This document shows positions 49,544-60,425 of a stretch of DNA of 64,000 bases, piece by piece. Below the pieces are notes generated by a model. The model had not been told where the DNA came from and made no database searches. It saw only the letters and a program-made list of their open reading frames with translations. Location: positions 735,001 to 799,000 of the forward strand of contig NZ_AP024907.1 in assembly GCF_024347135.1 (NCBI RefSeq), read 5' to 3'. Position 1 is the stretch's first letter, and the number at the start of each line of letters is the position of its first letter. A program made the position numbers and the translations under genes. Source of the DNA: Vibrio spartinae (GTDB lineage Bacteria; Pseudomonadota; Gammaproteobacteria; Enterobacterales; Vibrionaceae).

Positions 49544-50846
49544 GGTAGTGTTCAAATTTCTGTGTCATTTCTTTAAACTGAACCAAAAAGGAAATGACAC
49601 CTTATGTCTGACGATAAATTCGAAATTGATATTCAAGCTTTTGCCAAAGCATTGCAATCCGGTCAGGGCCTCAACGGCAAAGACGGTTTGCTCACCCCGT
49701 TGATTAAGCAAATCACTGAAGCCGCGCTCGGGGCTGAAATCGAACAGCACCTTGAAGCTGAGCCCGACAATCGCAAAAATGGAAAATCCCGCAAAACCGT
49801 TAAAACCTCATCCGGGGAATTTGAACTTGAAACGCCCCGTGACCGAAATGGCTCTTTTGACCCGCAAACTGTCAAGAAGCACCAGACCCGACTGACCGAT
49901 GAGATGGAACGTAATGTCCTCTCCCTGTTTGCCCTTGGCAACAGCTATCAACATATCCGGGAATATCTGCTGGATATGTATGGTATCAGCGTTTCCAATG
50001 GCACGATTAACGCCATCACCGACCGTCTTATCCCTGAGCTCAGAGCATGGCAGGAGCGGGATTTAGACCCCGTCTATCCGGTCGTCTGGCTTGATGCCGT
50101 TCACTACAAAATCAAGGAAAACGGTCGCTTTGTTTCCAAAGCCATTTACACCATCCTTGCACTCAATATCGAAGGAAAAAAAGAGCTGCTGGGGATTTAT
50201 CTCTCTGATGCCGAAGGCGCGCATTACTGGCTCAGTGTCCTGACCGACTTACAAAATCGCGGTGTCAAAGATATTTGTATTGCTTGTGTCGATGGCCTCA
50301 AAGGGTTCCCTCAGGCGATTGAAACCATTTACCCGCAGACTGAAGTCCAACTCTGTGTTATCCATCAAATCCGTAACTCGATGAAGTATGTCGCCAGCAA
50401 AAATCAGAAAGCGTTTATGGCGGATTTAAAATGTGTTTATAAAGCGGCAACCCTTAAAGCTGCCGAACATGAGCTGGATGAGCTGGAAGCCAAATGGGGA
50501 CCACAATACCCGCTGGTGATTCAGTCATGGCGCAATAAATGGGAGAACTTATCGGTGTATTTCAAATATCCCGAACAGGTCCGCAGAGCCATTTACACCA
50601 CCAATGCGGTTGAGGCGGTACATCGTCAGTTCCGCAAACTGACCAAAACCAAGGGCGGTTTTGCTAATGAAACCAGCTTGCTCAAGCTGTTGTATGCAGG
50701 TATGTTGAAAGCCAGTGAAAAGTGGACGCATCCGGTGCAGAACTGGAACCTGACACTGTCTCAGCTCAGCATCCACTTTGAAGGCAGACTCACTCCATAT
50801 CTGGATTTATAAAAATGGGCGTGACACAGAATAATGAACAGTCTCC
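49544..50846. mobile_element. IS256-family insertion sequence with 8-bp target duplication
   Basis: 1303 bp. The target CCTTATTC is duplicated at 49536-49543 and 50847-50854. Imperfect terminal inverted repeats: left GGTAGTGTTCA...TTCTGTGTCA, right (inverted) GAGACTGTTCA...TTCTGTGTCA. The empty site is visible in the first element copy (34348-34355 region), confirming the ends. Confidence 0.93.
49604..50812 (+). CDS. IS256-family transposase
   Basis: 402-residue DDE transposase. N-terminal part with GKSRKTVKTSSGEFELETPR (typical mutator-type) and helix-turn-helix-like YGISVSNGTINAITDRL. The catalytic core has VWLDAVHYKIKENG (first Asp), CVDGLKGFPQAIETIYP (second Asp) and YTTNAVEAVHRQFRKLTKTK (Glu). 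Full length and apparently intact, so the IS may be active. Ribosome site AGGAAA lies upstream of the ATG. Confidence 0.95.
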   Translation: MSDDKFEIDIQAFAKALQSGQGLNGKDGLLTPLIKQITEAALGAEIEQHLEAEPDNRKNGKSRKTVKTSSGEFELETPRDRNGSFDPQTVKKHQTRLTDEMERNVLSLFALGNSYQHIREYLLDMYGISVSNGTINAITDRLIPELRAWQERDLDPVYPVVWLDAVHYKIKENGRFVSKAIYTILALNIEGKKELLGIYLSDAEGAHYWLSVLTDLQNRGVKDICIACVDGLKGFPQAIETIYPQTEVQLCVIHQIRNSMKYVASKNQKAFMADLKCVYKAATLKAAEHELDELEAKWGPQYPLVIQSWRNKWENLSVYFKYPEQVRRAIYTTNAVEAVHRQFRKLTKTKGGFANETSLLKLLYAGMLKASEKWTHPVQNWNLTLSQLSIHFEGRLTPYLDL

Positions 50847-50923
50847 CTTATTCAGCTCGCCACCCCTTAGTTTAGAACCTTCGCGGTGGTGTCTATGGTT
50901 AAAATATTCACTCAGAGGGTAGA

Positions 50924-51091
50924 ATGCCAGAAACAAACCTTAAAAGACTTGATTTAGCCCATACAGCCCGATTACATCTTATTGATTTAATTGCTTACGC
51001 GAAGCAAGATGATTTACATGAATTAAGAGAAGTATTGGTTTATCTCAATAATCTGATCACATTTGATGAGCAGGAAAATCCACAGAGATAG
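50924..51091 (+). CDS. 55-residue helical protein, second copy
   Basis: Begins MPETNLKRLDLAHTARLHL; identical in most positions to the product of 34419-34586 and unbroken, although its leader is split by the IS. GAGGGT precedes the ATG. Retention in a decayed element suggests function or recent divergence. Confidence 0.65.
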   Translation: MPETNLKRLDLAHTARLHLIDLIAYAKQDDLHELREVLVYLNNLITFDEQENPQR

Positions 51092-51099
51092 AATCTATG

Positions 51100-51125
51100 A
51101 AAAGCTCTCAAAACTGGGAGCTTTT
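51100..51125. terminator. Hairpin between second 55-codon gene and cargo
   Basis: AAAGCTC / GGAGCTTTTT; different in sequence from the hairpin at 34589 but in the same place, and usable in both directions. Confidence 0.75.
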
Positions 51126-51129
51126 TATA

Positions 51130-51408
51130 TTAAAAATAAGAGTGGATAATTGACAAAATAAAATAAGTTGCAACAGGAAAGCCACCAAGTAACATATATA
51201 TGCCAAACCAATACCAATTTTTTTTGTAGAATGTATAAATAGAACCAACTAGAAATAACAATGGCGTTCCGAAGAAAATCATAAGAACACCAATAAATTC
51301 AGGGATAAAACCCACATTGATATTTATTTCAAAAACAAAAACTATCCATATATAGACAAATAAAATCAATGGGAAGGTGAGTAGCAAATTTATCATTATT
51401 TTCTTCAT
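51130..51408 (-). CDS. 92-residue membrane protein, candidate immunity protein
   Basis: Three hydrophobic segments (about 5-26, 34-57, 69-90) with short charged loops. The start overlaps the stop of the DUF3289-like gene by 4 bases (ATGA). A small membrane protein coupled downstream of a putative effector fits an immunity protein; the sequence itself matches no family I know. Confidence 0.55.
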   Translation of the reverse strand: MKKIMINLLLTFPLILFVYIWIVFVFEININVGFIPEFIGVLMIFFGTPLLFLVGSIYTFYKKNWYWFGIYMLLGGFPVATYFILSIIHSYF

Positions 51409-52415
51409 AGTTTAAATCCGATCTTAGTTATGAAAGGTTGATAGCTGTATCCTATATAGTGTTGTAACAAAAACCATGATCTAAATCCTCCTAATTTTTC
51501 AAAAGGTATATTGTCCTTATCTAGATTTTTGTGATTTATATCATTAACATCTAAGCCAAAATGGTCTTGAACCTCATATTTAAATATGCCTTTAATCTGA
51601 TCCTCTTTGTACTCCAATTTTTCCGCATAAACTCTCATTGACCAAATTCCATGTACAGTCAGAACGGTTCCGTTAAAAAGATCCGAAGTTAATGGTTTGA
51701 ATTGAGGTAACCGTGCCCCCGAGCTAGATTTCATATAATTACTTGCAATATTAACAATATCCTTGTCTAGTACACCATCTTTAATATTTTCTCCTAAACA
51801 CTTTTTCAAGGCAGTATGGAAAATGGCTGTAGTTTGATGCTCTCGTAATGCATTATCTAGTAATGGATGCATATAGTAGCCACCTTCATTACGCTCGAAC
51901 TTATCCACCATTGTAGAAAATATATCTTTTGTTTTTCCTAACATGGAAAAACTAACTACCCCTCCACCAAGAGATCTCATTCGATTAAAATGTTCCTTAG
52001 CAGGTAAAGTAAATTGATCTTCTACAACAATATCATAGCCTCGTGATGGAGAGTATCTGGTCTTATTTCTAAATGGTTGCCAATGCCCATAGGATTCAAT
52101 CTCTTCTCTTTTTTTATCACCATACTTCATATCGTTAGGAGATGGTGCATCAGGATCTTTCGGGTTATAGAAGGTATCCATTTTATTTTCTGTTTCATAG
52201 ACCAATCGAGGAAATGAGCCAGAAACGGGAAGCCAGTCTTTTTGTTTACTACTTTTTGTATTTTTTTCTATTCTTTCTAAAGTATCATTGTGCGCTTGTG
52301 ATCTTTGTTGTAAAAGTTCTAGCTTTCTTTGTTCTCTTTCTTTAATGGCTGTATGGTCGATAGCGCCATAACGAGAGCCATTTACTCCATAAGGTTGAGG
52401 GCCTTTACTTGACAT
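51405..52415 (-). CDS. DUF3289-like protein, putative toxin
   Basis: 336 residues. The N-terminal 60 residues are polar and coiled-coil-like. The rest resembles DUF3289: HFNRMRSLGGGVVSFSMLG, FERNEGGYYMHPLLDNALRE, LTVHGIWSMRVYAEKLEY, VQDHFGLDVNDINH and the ending SWFLLQHYIGYSYQPFITKI. DUF3289 domains occur at the C-terminus of presumed interbacterial or polymorphic toxins. No secretion signal or PAAR/VgrG part is present. AT-rich; it occupies the slot that holds an unrelated pair in the first copy. The function is inferred from the family, and the family call is from memory. Confidence 0.6.
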   Translation of the reverse strand: MSSKGPQPYGVNGSRYGAIDHTAIKEREQRKLELLQQRSQAHNDTLERIEKNTKSSKQKDWLPVSGSFPRLVYETENKMDTFYNPKDPDAPSPNDMKYGDKKREEIESYGHWQPFRNKTRYSPSRGYDIVVEDQFTLPAKEHFNRMRSLGGGVVSFSMLGKTKDIFSTMVDKFERNEGGYYMHPLLDNALREHQTTAIFHTALKKCLGENIKDGVLDKDIVNIASNYMKSSSGARLPQFKPLTSDLFNGTVLTVHGIWSMRVYAEKLEYKEDQIKGIFKYEVQDHFGLDVNDINHKNLDKDNIPFEKLGGFRSWFLLQHYIGYSYQPFITKIGFKL

Positions 52416-52606
52416 TCTAATTTACTCAACTAATACGAATACAATTAAATTTAGGCCGTTATATTAAGGTGAAGAGATCAGAAGAAGAAGGACGTAAAAT
52501 TTGAATTCCTTTGTATGAGATATTTACTCAAAAAAAGATTTCTTTAAGTGATTTTTTTATCACATAAACCCCTTCAATATAAAACTATTGAAGAGATTTA
52601 TCTTAA

Positions 52607-52759
52607 TTATTTATTCTGTTCTAGCCGTGTCAGACGAACATCCAATTTTTCCATCATCAGGCGGAGCCACTTCACATCTGTTTTTAGTGTAACCCCGACA
52701 CCTATGACGCTGGATAATGCACTGACAGCCGCAATGATGAAAGTCTGATATTCTCCCAT
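52607..52759 (-). CDS. 50-residue holin-like protein, second copy
   Basis: MGEYQTFIIAAVSALSSVIG; same length and frame as the gene at 35458-35610 with a handful of substitutions and no stops. Bases 52416-52606 to its left show no gene. Confidence 0.65.
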   Translation of the reverse strand: MGEYQTFIIAAVSALSSVIGVGVTLKTDVKWLRLMMEKLDVRLTRLEQNK

Positions 52760-52945
52760 TACTTAAATTCATCCCTCAGCGTTTCCCAGATACCGATCAA
52801 CACAGGGGCAGCGGTGCCAATTAAACCCCATAGTTAACCCCGTCCGGTGTGATACTGGCGGTTAATAGTTCAGATGGTATACGCTGCCAGAATCGCACCG
52901 GCAACCGACAGGGCGATCCGTTTCATGTCTTGCATGTGTCATGCT
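52760..52945 (-). pseudogene. Remnants of the 73- and 32-codon genes
   Basis: Relative to 35611-35926 there is a one-base loss in the run AATTAACCCCCC (here AATTAAACCCC) and a deletion that fuses GTTAATAGTTCAG directly to ATGGTATACGC, removing the start of the 73-codon gene. The 32-codon gene is also shifted near its start. Homology fades after 52945. Confidence 0.75.
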
Positions 52946-53051
52946 ATAACCCCGTTGCTTTGGGGAAAATATACTGATGGCTAAATATACTTCATTCTAT
53001 CAACAGCATCAGGGAAAAATGGTATCATTTGCTGAAAAAGAGGAAGTCAGT

Positions 53052-53384
53052 ATGCCCCATTTTCGATTTCGCGCGGTTGAACCGCAGACCGTCCAGCATC
53101 TTTCAAAAACATTGGTGGATGAACTACAGTCCCCGATGAACGCTCCCCGTGAAGATTTTACATTCGAATATATATACACCACCTTCTTCCACGAGGGAGA
53201 GGTTTCTCATGCTTATCCTTTTGTTGAAGTGTTGTGGTTTGACCGAGGTCAGGAGACTCAGGATCAGGTTGCACAAGTCATTACGCGACAGGTCAGAGAG
53301 GTGGTAGGAGAAGATGTTGATGTCGCTGTTATTTTTACAGCACTGAACCAGACAGATTACTATGATAATGCGCAACATTATTAA
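53052..53384 (+). CDS. DUF1904 family protein
   Basis: 110 residues from MPHFRFRAVEPQTVQHLSKT at 53052 with GAGGAAG 6 bases upstream; the frame is open 25 codons further but those residues are poor. The family pattern of MPHFRFRAV at the start, FEYIYTTFFHEG and FVEVLWFDRGQETQDQVA is clear. Function unknown. It marks the return to core genome. Confidence 0.75.
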   Translation: MPHFRFRAVEPQTVQHLSKTLVDELQSPMNAPREDFTFEYIYTTFFHEGEVSHAYPFVEVLWFDRGQETQDQVAQVITRQVREVVGEDVDVAVIFTALNQTDYYDNAQHY

Positions 53385-53408
53385 TTGAGAAAATGGAGAC
53401 AATTTAAA

Positions 53409-54131
53409 ATGAATCCGGTCATTGAAACTATTCAGAACCATCGTTCGATTCGTTCTTTTCAAGAGAAGCCGCTCACAACAGAACAGATGGATACTATTAT
53501 CGCTTCTGGGATTGCAGCGTCTTCTTCAAGTTTGTTACAAACGGTCTCTATTATACGAGTCACGGATCAGGAGAAACGGCGAGTTTTAGCCGAACTTGCA
53601 GGAAATCAGTCTTATGTGGCAAGTGCGGCAGAATTTTTAGTTTTTTGCATTGATTACCAACGCCACACTTCGCTGAATCCAGATGTTCAATCGGAATATA
53701 CTGAGCTCACTTTGATTGGTGCGATTGATGCCGGGATTATGGCGCAGAACTGCCTGCTCGCGGCGGAGTCGATGGGGCTCGGCGGTGTTTATATTGGTGG
53801 CTTGCGCAATGCTCCGAAAGAAGTCGATGAGTTATTGGGATTACCACAATATACCGCGATCTTGTTTGGGATGTGTTTGGGATATCCGGCTCAAGATCCA
53901 GAATTGAAACCGCGTTTAAGTCCTCAAGTCATTGTTCATGAGAACAGCTATCAGCCATTAGATCATGCGCTGATCGATGAATATGACCAGAAAATGGCAA
54001 ACTACTACCAGCATCGCTCGACGAATGCGAAGCAGCAATCATGGTCCGATCAAGTCACTACCAAACTGAGTAAAGAGCAACGGCCTTATATTCGCGATTA
54101 CCTGAACAGTAAGGGATTAGCCAAAAAATAA
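53409..54131 (+). CDS. nfsA: Oxygen-insensitive NADPH nitroreductase NfsA
   Basis: FMN-dependent two-electron reductase of nitroaromatics and quinones. 240 residues from MNPVIETIQNHRSIRSFQEK at 53409 (GGAG upstream; a TTG eight codons earlier is rejected). FMN-site residues HRSIRSF at the start, then ASSSSLLQ, SMGLGGVYIGGLRN and LGYPAQDPELKPRLS, diagnostic for NfsA/flavin reductase P. It ends at the hairpin 54141-54167. Confidence 0.93.
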   Translation: MNPVIETIQNHRSIRSFQEKPLTTEQMDTIIASGIAASSSSLLQTVSIIRVTDQEKRRVLAELAGNQSYVASAAEFLVFCIDYQRHTSLNPDVQSEYTELTLIGAIDAGIMAQNCLLAAESMGLGGVYIGGLRNAPKEVDELLGLPQYTAILFGMCLGYPAQDPELKPRLSPQVIVHENSYQPLDHALIDEYDQKMANYYQHRSTNAKQQSWSDQVTTKLSKEQRPYIRDYLNSKGLAKK

Positions 54132-54138
54132 CAGCGAT

Positions 54139-54168
54139 AAAAAAGCCCAATCAAAAATTGGGCTTTTT
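54139..54168. terminator. nfsA terminator
   Basis: AAAAGCCCAAT / ATTGGGCTTTTT with loop CAAAA; bidirectional. The 54169-54221 stretch holds nothing else. Confidence 0.92.
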
Positions 54169-54221
54169 CGTGAACAACCTGAGATGGTGGTTATTTTACA
54201 CAAGGGCAACAGGCTGGAGCA

Positions 54222-55878
<1,657 letters not shown>

Positions 55879-56121
55879 TGCTTCTATTCCAAATCTGATC
55901 ACAAGTCAGGCCGATACCACCTGATGGTATCGGAGGGGGCGAATTTTACGTCAAAACAGATTGTGATCCTAGCTTTGTTTCGGATGGATTTAGCGATAAA
56001 TTCTGGTGGCGCATTGAGATAATAAAAGTGAGATGATAAACAGTGCGATAATCCAAAGCAGTGCGACATGGTTACACTTGTTCGATTTGGGCTGTATTAG
56101 GTTTGGAAAAAGTCAAAAGTC

Positions 56122-56158
56122 AAAAGCCAGAAGCAGGATTTACCCACGTCTGGCTTTT
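56122..56158. terminator. rdgC terminator
   Basis: AAAAGCCAGA (56122-56131) / TCTGGCTTTT (56149-56158). The 55879-56121 stretch shows no gene. Confidence 0.85.
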
Positions 56159-56187
56159 CAGTCATTCAATGTGAATTCAGCTGAGCG

Positions 56188-57099
56188 TTACTCGGCTTCG
56201 GGTAAGCCACCTAATGCTTCAAACAGGTTCGGCAGAAAAGCACTGAGTTCACCACACATCAACGAGAAATCCGCATCGAAGCGAGCGGCACGATCTTCTC
56301 GGGGAATATCTTCGTTGTGATCTTTCAGCTCATCGCTGTATTGTACTCTTTTCAGGCTTGCATCGTCGGCCAGTACAAATGTGATTCGCTCCTGCCAGCT
56401 TAGCGCCAGTTTGGTCACCACTTTATTGGCAGTGATGTGACTCATAATTTCATCGCTGGTCAGATCCTGTTTTTTACAGCGTACGATGGCACCATCTTCC
56501 AGTAACGATTTTAGTTCTGCTTCGTCTTGCAATTGAAAACCTGCCGGTAACTGGCCGCCTTGAACCCATTCGGTGAGCGTGGTTTCGACCGCATTTTGTG
56601 GGATCGCCGGGATAACAGGCAAGCTGCCCATTGTTTTACGTAGCAGGGAAATCACTTCTTCTGCTTTTTTATAACTTCCCGCATCGACCACAATTAACCC
56701 CAGTGAAGGCAAGATGAGCAAATAGGTATATTGGCTTTTGCTAAACGCGCGTGGGAGTAGGTCAATGATGATATCTTCTTTGAGCGTATCTTTTTCTTTC
56801 TTTTTGATGGGGCGGCCTTCTTCCGCCTCAAGCGTTTCTACTTTACTCGAAAGAGAGTCTTGAATCACCGATGCCGGCAAGAGCTTTTCTTCTTTTCTGG
56901 CACATACGAGGATGCGGTCTTCAGAAATGTGGGTCAGCATATCCCCATCTTTTCCCATCACACTTGTCCAGCCGAATTTTTGCTTATCTTGACTGCCGCA
57001 TGGTGTGAAGCGGAATTCATTAAGTTGTTTTTCTAGTTGATCGGCATTGAAGTGGATATCGTTGTTTACACGATAAACCATACAGTTTTTAAACCACAT
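56188..57099 (-). CDS. rdgC: Recombination-associated protein RdgC
   Basis: 303 residues, starting [20 protein letters not shown]. Ring-forming DNA-binding protein that restrains RecA. Family stretches [39 protein letters not shown] and [15 protein letters not shown] are clear. Length matches E. coli RdgC. Confidence 0.95.
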   Translation of the reverse strand: MWFKNCMVYRVNNDIHFNADQLEKQLNEFRFTPCGSQDKQKFGWTSVMGKDGDMLTHISEDRILVCARKEEKLLPASVIQDSLSSKVETLEAEEGRPIKKKEKDTLKEDIIIDLLPRAFSKSQYTYLLILPSLGLIVVDAGSYKKAEEVISLLRKTMGSLPVIPAIPQNAVETTLTEWVQGGQLPAGFQLQDEAELKSLLEDGAIVRCKKQDLTSDEIMSHITANKVVTKLALSWQERITFVLADDASLKRVQYSDELKDHNEDIPREDRAARFDADFSLMCGELSAFLPNLFEALGGLPEAE

Positions 57100-57339
57100 A
57101 AAGTCTCTCTTGTCCCATAATCAAGGGCGAATATCATAGGCTAAAAGCCGATAAATGTCTCAGCCGATTTACAATCTCTGGAGCCGGTTAACTTCCTCAA
57201 TGTTGTTGCATCTCTACCGTGATCGTGTAGATCGATCCGGTAAACATCGATGGTTCAGGATGTTGCGGCAGAACACTGATCTGTGAAAGCACTTATCTGT
57301 GAATTTGCGACGAACGTTATGTGAAAATTTGTTTTCAAA

Positions 57340-57357
57340 GGTCACAAAAGTGTCATA
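57340..57357 (+). promoter_or_regulatory. Pho-box-like direct repeat upstream of phoB
   Basis: GGTCACA-AAAG-TGTCATA: two 7-base repeats 11 bases apart, as in the PhoB consensus CTGTCAT-N4-CTGTCAT. It lies 52 bases before phoB, compatible with autoregulation. The remaining part of 57100-57408 has no gene. Confidence 0.7.
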
Positions 57358-57408
57358 ATTATTTTTAATAATGCAAAGCGTTGATAGAAAAATAAAGGCT
57401 AATCGGAT

Positions 57409-58098
57409 ATGTCCAGAAGGATTCTTGTGGTTGAGGACGAAGCACCCATTCGGGAAATGCTGTGTTTTGTACTTGAACAAAAAGGTTATCAGGCGGTTGA
57501 AGCTGAAGATTATGAGACCGCAATAAACAAACTGGCAGAACCTTTCCCTGATCTTGTTTTACTTGATTGGATGCTTCCCGGAGGAAGTGGCATTAATTTT
57601 ATCAAGCACATGAAACGAGAAGAGTTAACCCGAAATATCCCGGTGGTGATGTTGACGGCTCGCGGAGAAGAAGAAGATAAAGTGCGCGGGCTCGAAGTCG
57701 GTGCTGATGATTACATTACCAAACCTTTTTCTCCGAAAGAGCTAGTTGCCCGACTCAAAGCTGTGATCCGGCGCGTGACACCGACAGCGTTGGAAGATGT
57801 GATTGATGTTCAGGGGCTCAAACTTGATCCGGTGTCGCATCGGGTGACAGCCAATGATCAAGCGCTGGACATGGGGCCGACAGAGTTTAAGTTACTGCAT
57901 TTCTTTATGACACATCAAGAACGGGTCTATAGCCGTGAACAGTTACTGAATAATGTCTGGGGAACGAATGTTTATGTCGAAGACCGGACTGTGGATGTGC
58001 ATATTCGCCGCTTGAGAAAAGCACTGGAAGATGCCGAACACGATAAATTAGTTCAGACGGTCCGTGGTGCCGGATATCGTTTTTCAACGAAAGCATAA
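57409..58098 (+). CDS. phoB: Phosphate regulon response regulator PhoB
   Basis: 229 residues, OmpR/PhoB family. Receiver domain (1-120) with Asp10, phospho-acceptor Asp53 ([11 protein letters not shown]), [20 protein letters not shown] (in two pieces), KPFSPKEL; winged-helix domain (about 130-229) with [16 protein letters not shown] [34 protein letters not shown] and GAGYRFS. It activates Pho genes under phosphate limitation. Confidence 0.97.
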   Translation: MSRRILVVEDEAPIREMLCFVLEQKGYQAVEAEDYETAINKLAEPFPDLVLLDWMLPGGSGINFIKHMKREELTRNIPVVMLTARGEEEDKVRGLEVGADDYITKPFSPKELVARLKAVIRRVTPTALEDVIDVQGLKLDPVSHRVTANDQALDMGPTEFKLLHFFMTHQERVYSREQLLNNVWGTNVYVEDRTVDVHIRRLRKALEDAEHDKLVQTVRGAGYRFSTKA

Positions 58099-58139
58099 CT
58101 GATGTTGATGGCTTGGTTGAAAAATCGTAGAGGAGTGAG

Positions 58140-59441
58140 ATGGTCGAACGTCTAACATGGAAAAGGCTGGCTTGGGGGCTGGCTTTTTTTTACTGTCCTT
58201 GGGTACTTGTCGGTTGGATCTTTGGCTACATGCCTTGGCTGTTGTTGATCGCGACAGTCATTCAACTACTCTGGCATCTGGGCAATCAAGTCCGCCTTTC
58301 TGCCTGGCTGTGGGATGAGCGCCGTTTAGGGCCGCCATCTGGCAAAGGACAGTGGGAATATCTCTTTAACGGCATCTACCATCTTCAACAGCATCAGCGT
58401 AAAAAGCGCAAAGAGCTGGCGAACCTGATTCGTCGTTTCCGTAACGGTGCGGAATCGTTGCCCGATGGTGTGGTGGTTTTCCGTGATGAAGGCAATATCG
58501 TCTGGTGTAACCGGCTCGCTCAGAACCTGTTGGGGTTTCGCTGGCCGGAAGATGAAGGTCAGCCGATATCTAATCTTTTACGGGCACCCGATTTTATTAA
58601 ATATCTCGAAAAGAATGATTTTACCGAACCATTGGAAATTCATTCACCGCTGAATGTCGAGCGAATGCTGGAATTGCGAATTGTGCCTTACACCAAAGGT
58701 GAACACTTGTTGGTGGTTCGTGATGTGACCCAGTTGAAGCAGTTGGAAGGCATGCGCAGAAACTTCTTTGCCAACGTCTCTCATGAATTACGAACGCCAA
58801 TGACTGTTTTGCAGGGCTATCTGGAGATGACTGAAGATCCGGATATGCTGGGGGGACCGATGTGGGAGAAAGCCCATCTGGTCATGACCGAGCAGTTGAG
58901 TCGGATGAATAGTCTGGTCAATCAGTTACTGACTTTATCGAAGATCGAAGCGGCGCCGATGCATGAGTTGGATGAGGTGGTGGATATTCCTGCGATGCTC
59001 AAGGTACTGGAGAAAGAAGCCATGAGCCTCAGTGGTGACAATCAGCATCAATTGTATTTTGAAGTGGATCAAACCCTGAAAGTGTTGGGCGATGAAGATC
59101 AGCTCAGAAGTGCGGTCTCTAATCTTGTTTATAATGCGGTGAAATATACGCCACCCAAAGCAGAGATTCATGTGCGCTGGTATGCTAGTTATCAGGGGGC
59201 ATGTCTGGAAGTTGAAGATTCAGGGGAAGGGATTGCACCACAGCACCTGCACCGTCTGACGGAACGGTTTTACCGGGTTGATAAAGCGCGTTCCCGGGAT
59301 ACCGGTGGTAGTGGGCTTGGGTTGGCAATCGTGAAACATGCCCTTTCTCATCATGACTCATATCTTGATATTCATAGTGAAGTCGGGGTCGGGAGTCGGT
59401 TTTCTTTTGTATTACCTAAACGTCTGGTTGTGCCGTCATGA
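58140..59441 (+). CDS. phoR: Phosphate regulon sensor kinase PhoR
   Basis: 433 residues. Two close membrane helices at the N-terminus (about 8-60) without a periplasmic domain, a PAS region (about 95-195), HisKA with [19 protein letters not shown] (phospho-acceptor His about 214), then HATPase boxes [26 protein letters not shown] and [14 protein letters not shown]. PhoR takes its signal from the Pst transporter and PhoU, which are not in the window. It follows phoB by 41 bases and overlaps pstS by 4. Confidence 0.96.
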   Translation: MVERLTWKRLAWGLAFFYCPWVLVGWIFGYMPWLLLIATVIQLLWHLGNQVRLSAWLWDERRLGPPSGKGQWEYLFNGIYHLQQHQRKKRKELANLIRRFRNGAESLPDGVVVFRDEGNIVWCNRLAQNLLGFRWPEDEGQPISNLLRAPDFIKYLEKNDFTEPLEIHSPLNVERMLELRIVPYTKGEHLLVVRDVTQLKQLEGMRRNFFANVSHELRTPMTVLQGYLEMTEDPDMLGGPMWEKAHLVMTEQLSRMNSLVNQLLTLSKIEAAPMHELDEVVDIPAMLKVLEKEAMSLSGDNQHQLYFEVDQTLKVLGDEDQLRSAVSNLVYNAVKYTPPKAEIHVRWYASYQGACLEVEDSGEGIAPQHLHRLTERFYRVDKARSRDTGGSGLGLAIVKHALSHHDSYLDIHSEVGVGSRFSFVLPKRLVVPS

Positions 59442-60409
59442 GCCGAGTGAAGCGCTGGTTATGGGGCTTTCTGGTGTGTTGGTGGAGTGGTTGGTCATTG
59501 CAAGCCGCAACATTGCCCGAGTCGTTGCCTGAATATCAAAAACAGCTTGATGTCTCCGGCAGTCTTTTGTCGGTCGGGTCTGATACGCTGGCGGGTGTCA
59601 TGTCTTTGTGGGTGGAAGCATTCCAGTCTTATTATCCCAATATTAATATTCAAATGCAGGCTTCCGGCTCTTCGACAGCCCCGCCTGCATTGATACAAGG
59701 GACGGCTCAATTGGGGCCGATGAGTCGGGTGATGCGGCACCGGGAGGTCGGGGCGTTTGAACAAACGTATGGTTATAAGCCGACGGCCTTGCGCGTGGCG
59801 ATTGATGCCATTGGTATTTTCGTCCGGCAGGATAACCCGATTGAAGGGCTCAGTTTTCAGCAAATTGATGCGATGTTTTCTACGACGCTACGATGTGGGG
59901 AAACTCAGCATCTGACAAGCTGGTCTCAGTTAGGCATTAAAGCGCGTTGGGCGCTACGGGCGATCCAGTTATTTGGGCGTAACTCAGTGTCAGGGACTTA
60001 CGGGTATTTTAAAAATCACGCGTTGTGTGGCGGTGATTTCAGCCCAAGAGTTAATGAACAGCCCGGCTCTGCTTCTGTGGTGCAGTCGGTCGCGTCCTCG
60101 ATGAATGCCATCGGTTATTCTGGCATTGGTTATTCGGTTTCCGGGGTTCGGTTGATACCGATATCCCGTCAGGGGACCAATTATATCTTCCCTAACCGGG
60201 ATAATATTTTATCCGAGGACTATCCGTTATCTCGCTATCTCTATATTTATATTAATAAAAACCCGGAGCGGTCACTCTCGCCTGCTGAGGAAGCATTCAT
60301 TCGCTTTATTTTTTCCCGGGAGGGGCAGGCACTGGTTGCTAAAGATGGGTATGTCCCGGTATCGCCACAAATCGCCAGGCAAGAGCTGGCGAAAATCGGG
60401 TTAAATTGA
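59438..60409 (+). CDS. PstS-like periplasmic phosphate-binding protein
   Basis: 323 residues with signal peptide (to about SLQA-AT, residue 25). Phosphate-binding loops: [13 protein letters not shown] (about 46), [13 protein letters not shown] (about 73) and [14 protein letters not shown] (about 186). It has no pstCAB neighbours; its ATG overlaps the phoR stop, so it is made with PhoBR. It may be a second PstS used for phosphate sensing or scavenging in addition to a pst operon elsewhere. The symbol pstS is avoided because paralogues are likely. Confidence 0.85.
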   Translation: MSRVKRWLWGFLVCWWSGWSLQAATLPESLPEYQKQLDVSGSLLSVGSDTLAGVMSLWVEAFQSYYPNINIQMQASGSSTAPPALIQGTAQLGPMSRVMRHREVGAFEQTYGYKPTALRVAIDAIGIFVRQDNPIEGLSFQQIDAMFSTTLRCGETQHLTSWSQLGIKARWALRAIQLFGRNSVSGTYGYFKNHALCGGDFSPRVNEQPGSASVVQSVASSMNAIGYSGIGYSVSGVRLIPISRQGTNYIFPNRDNILSEDYPLSRYLYIYINKNPERSLSPAEEAFIRFIFSREGQALVAKDGYVPVSPQIARQELAKIGLN

Positions 60410-60425
60410 GATGCATCGACGTTTT

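Larger units (their letters stand above)
49478..50863 (+). ncRNA. Second copy of the structured leader, split by the insertion sequence
   Basis: Outer-stem arms TGGTGAGTTG (49478-49487) and CAGCTCGCCA (50854-50863) now lie 1.37 kb apart, with IS256-type DNA (49544-50846) between them. GCGC-TTCGT-GCGC and CGTC/GACG hairpins and the GGGTTCTA segment are kept on the left side. The insertion must break the structure. Confidence 0.5.
49236..52945. mobile_element. Decayed second copy of the PM2-like element
   Basis: After the shared repeat the sequence parallels the left end of the first element: promoter with CACAGATCTGTG, structured leader (split by an IS), 55-codon gene, cargo pair, 50-codon holin-like gene, then damaged copies of the next two genes. 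Homology stops near 52945 and no third attachment repeat is seen, so the right end, including capsid, replication and integrase genes, has been deleted. The right boundary is approximate. Confidence 0.8.

Noticed and set aside
52900..53051. A third copy of the attachment repeat to the right of the decayed element.
   Set aside because: No match to the tRNA-Trp 3' end or its terminator is present there, so the right end appears deleted.
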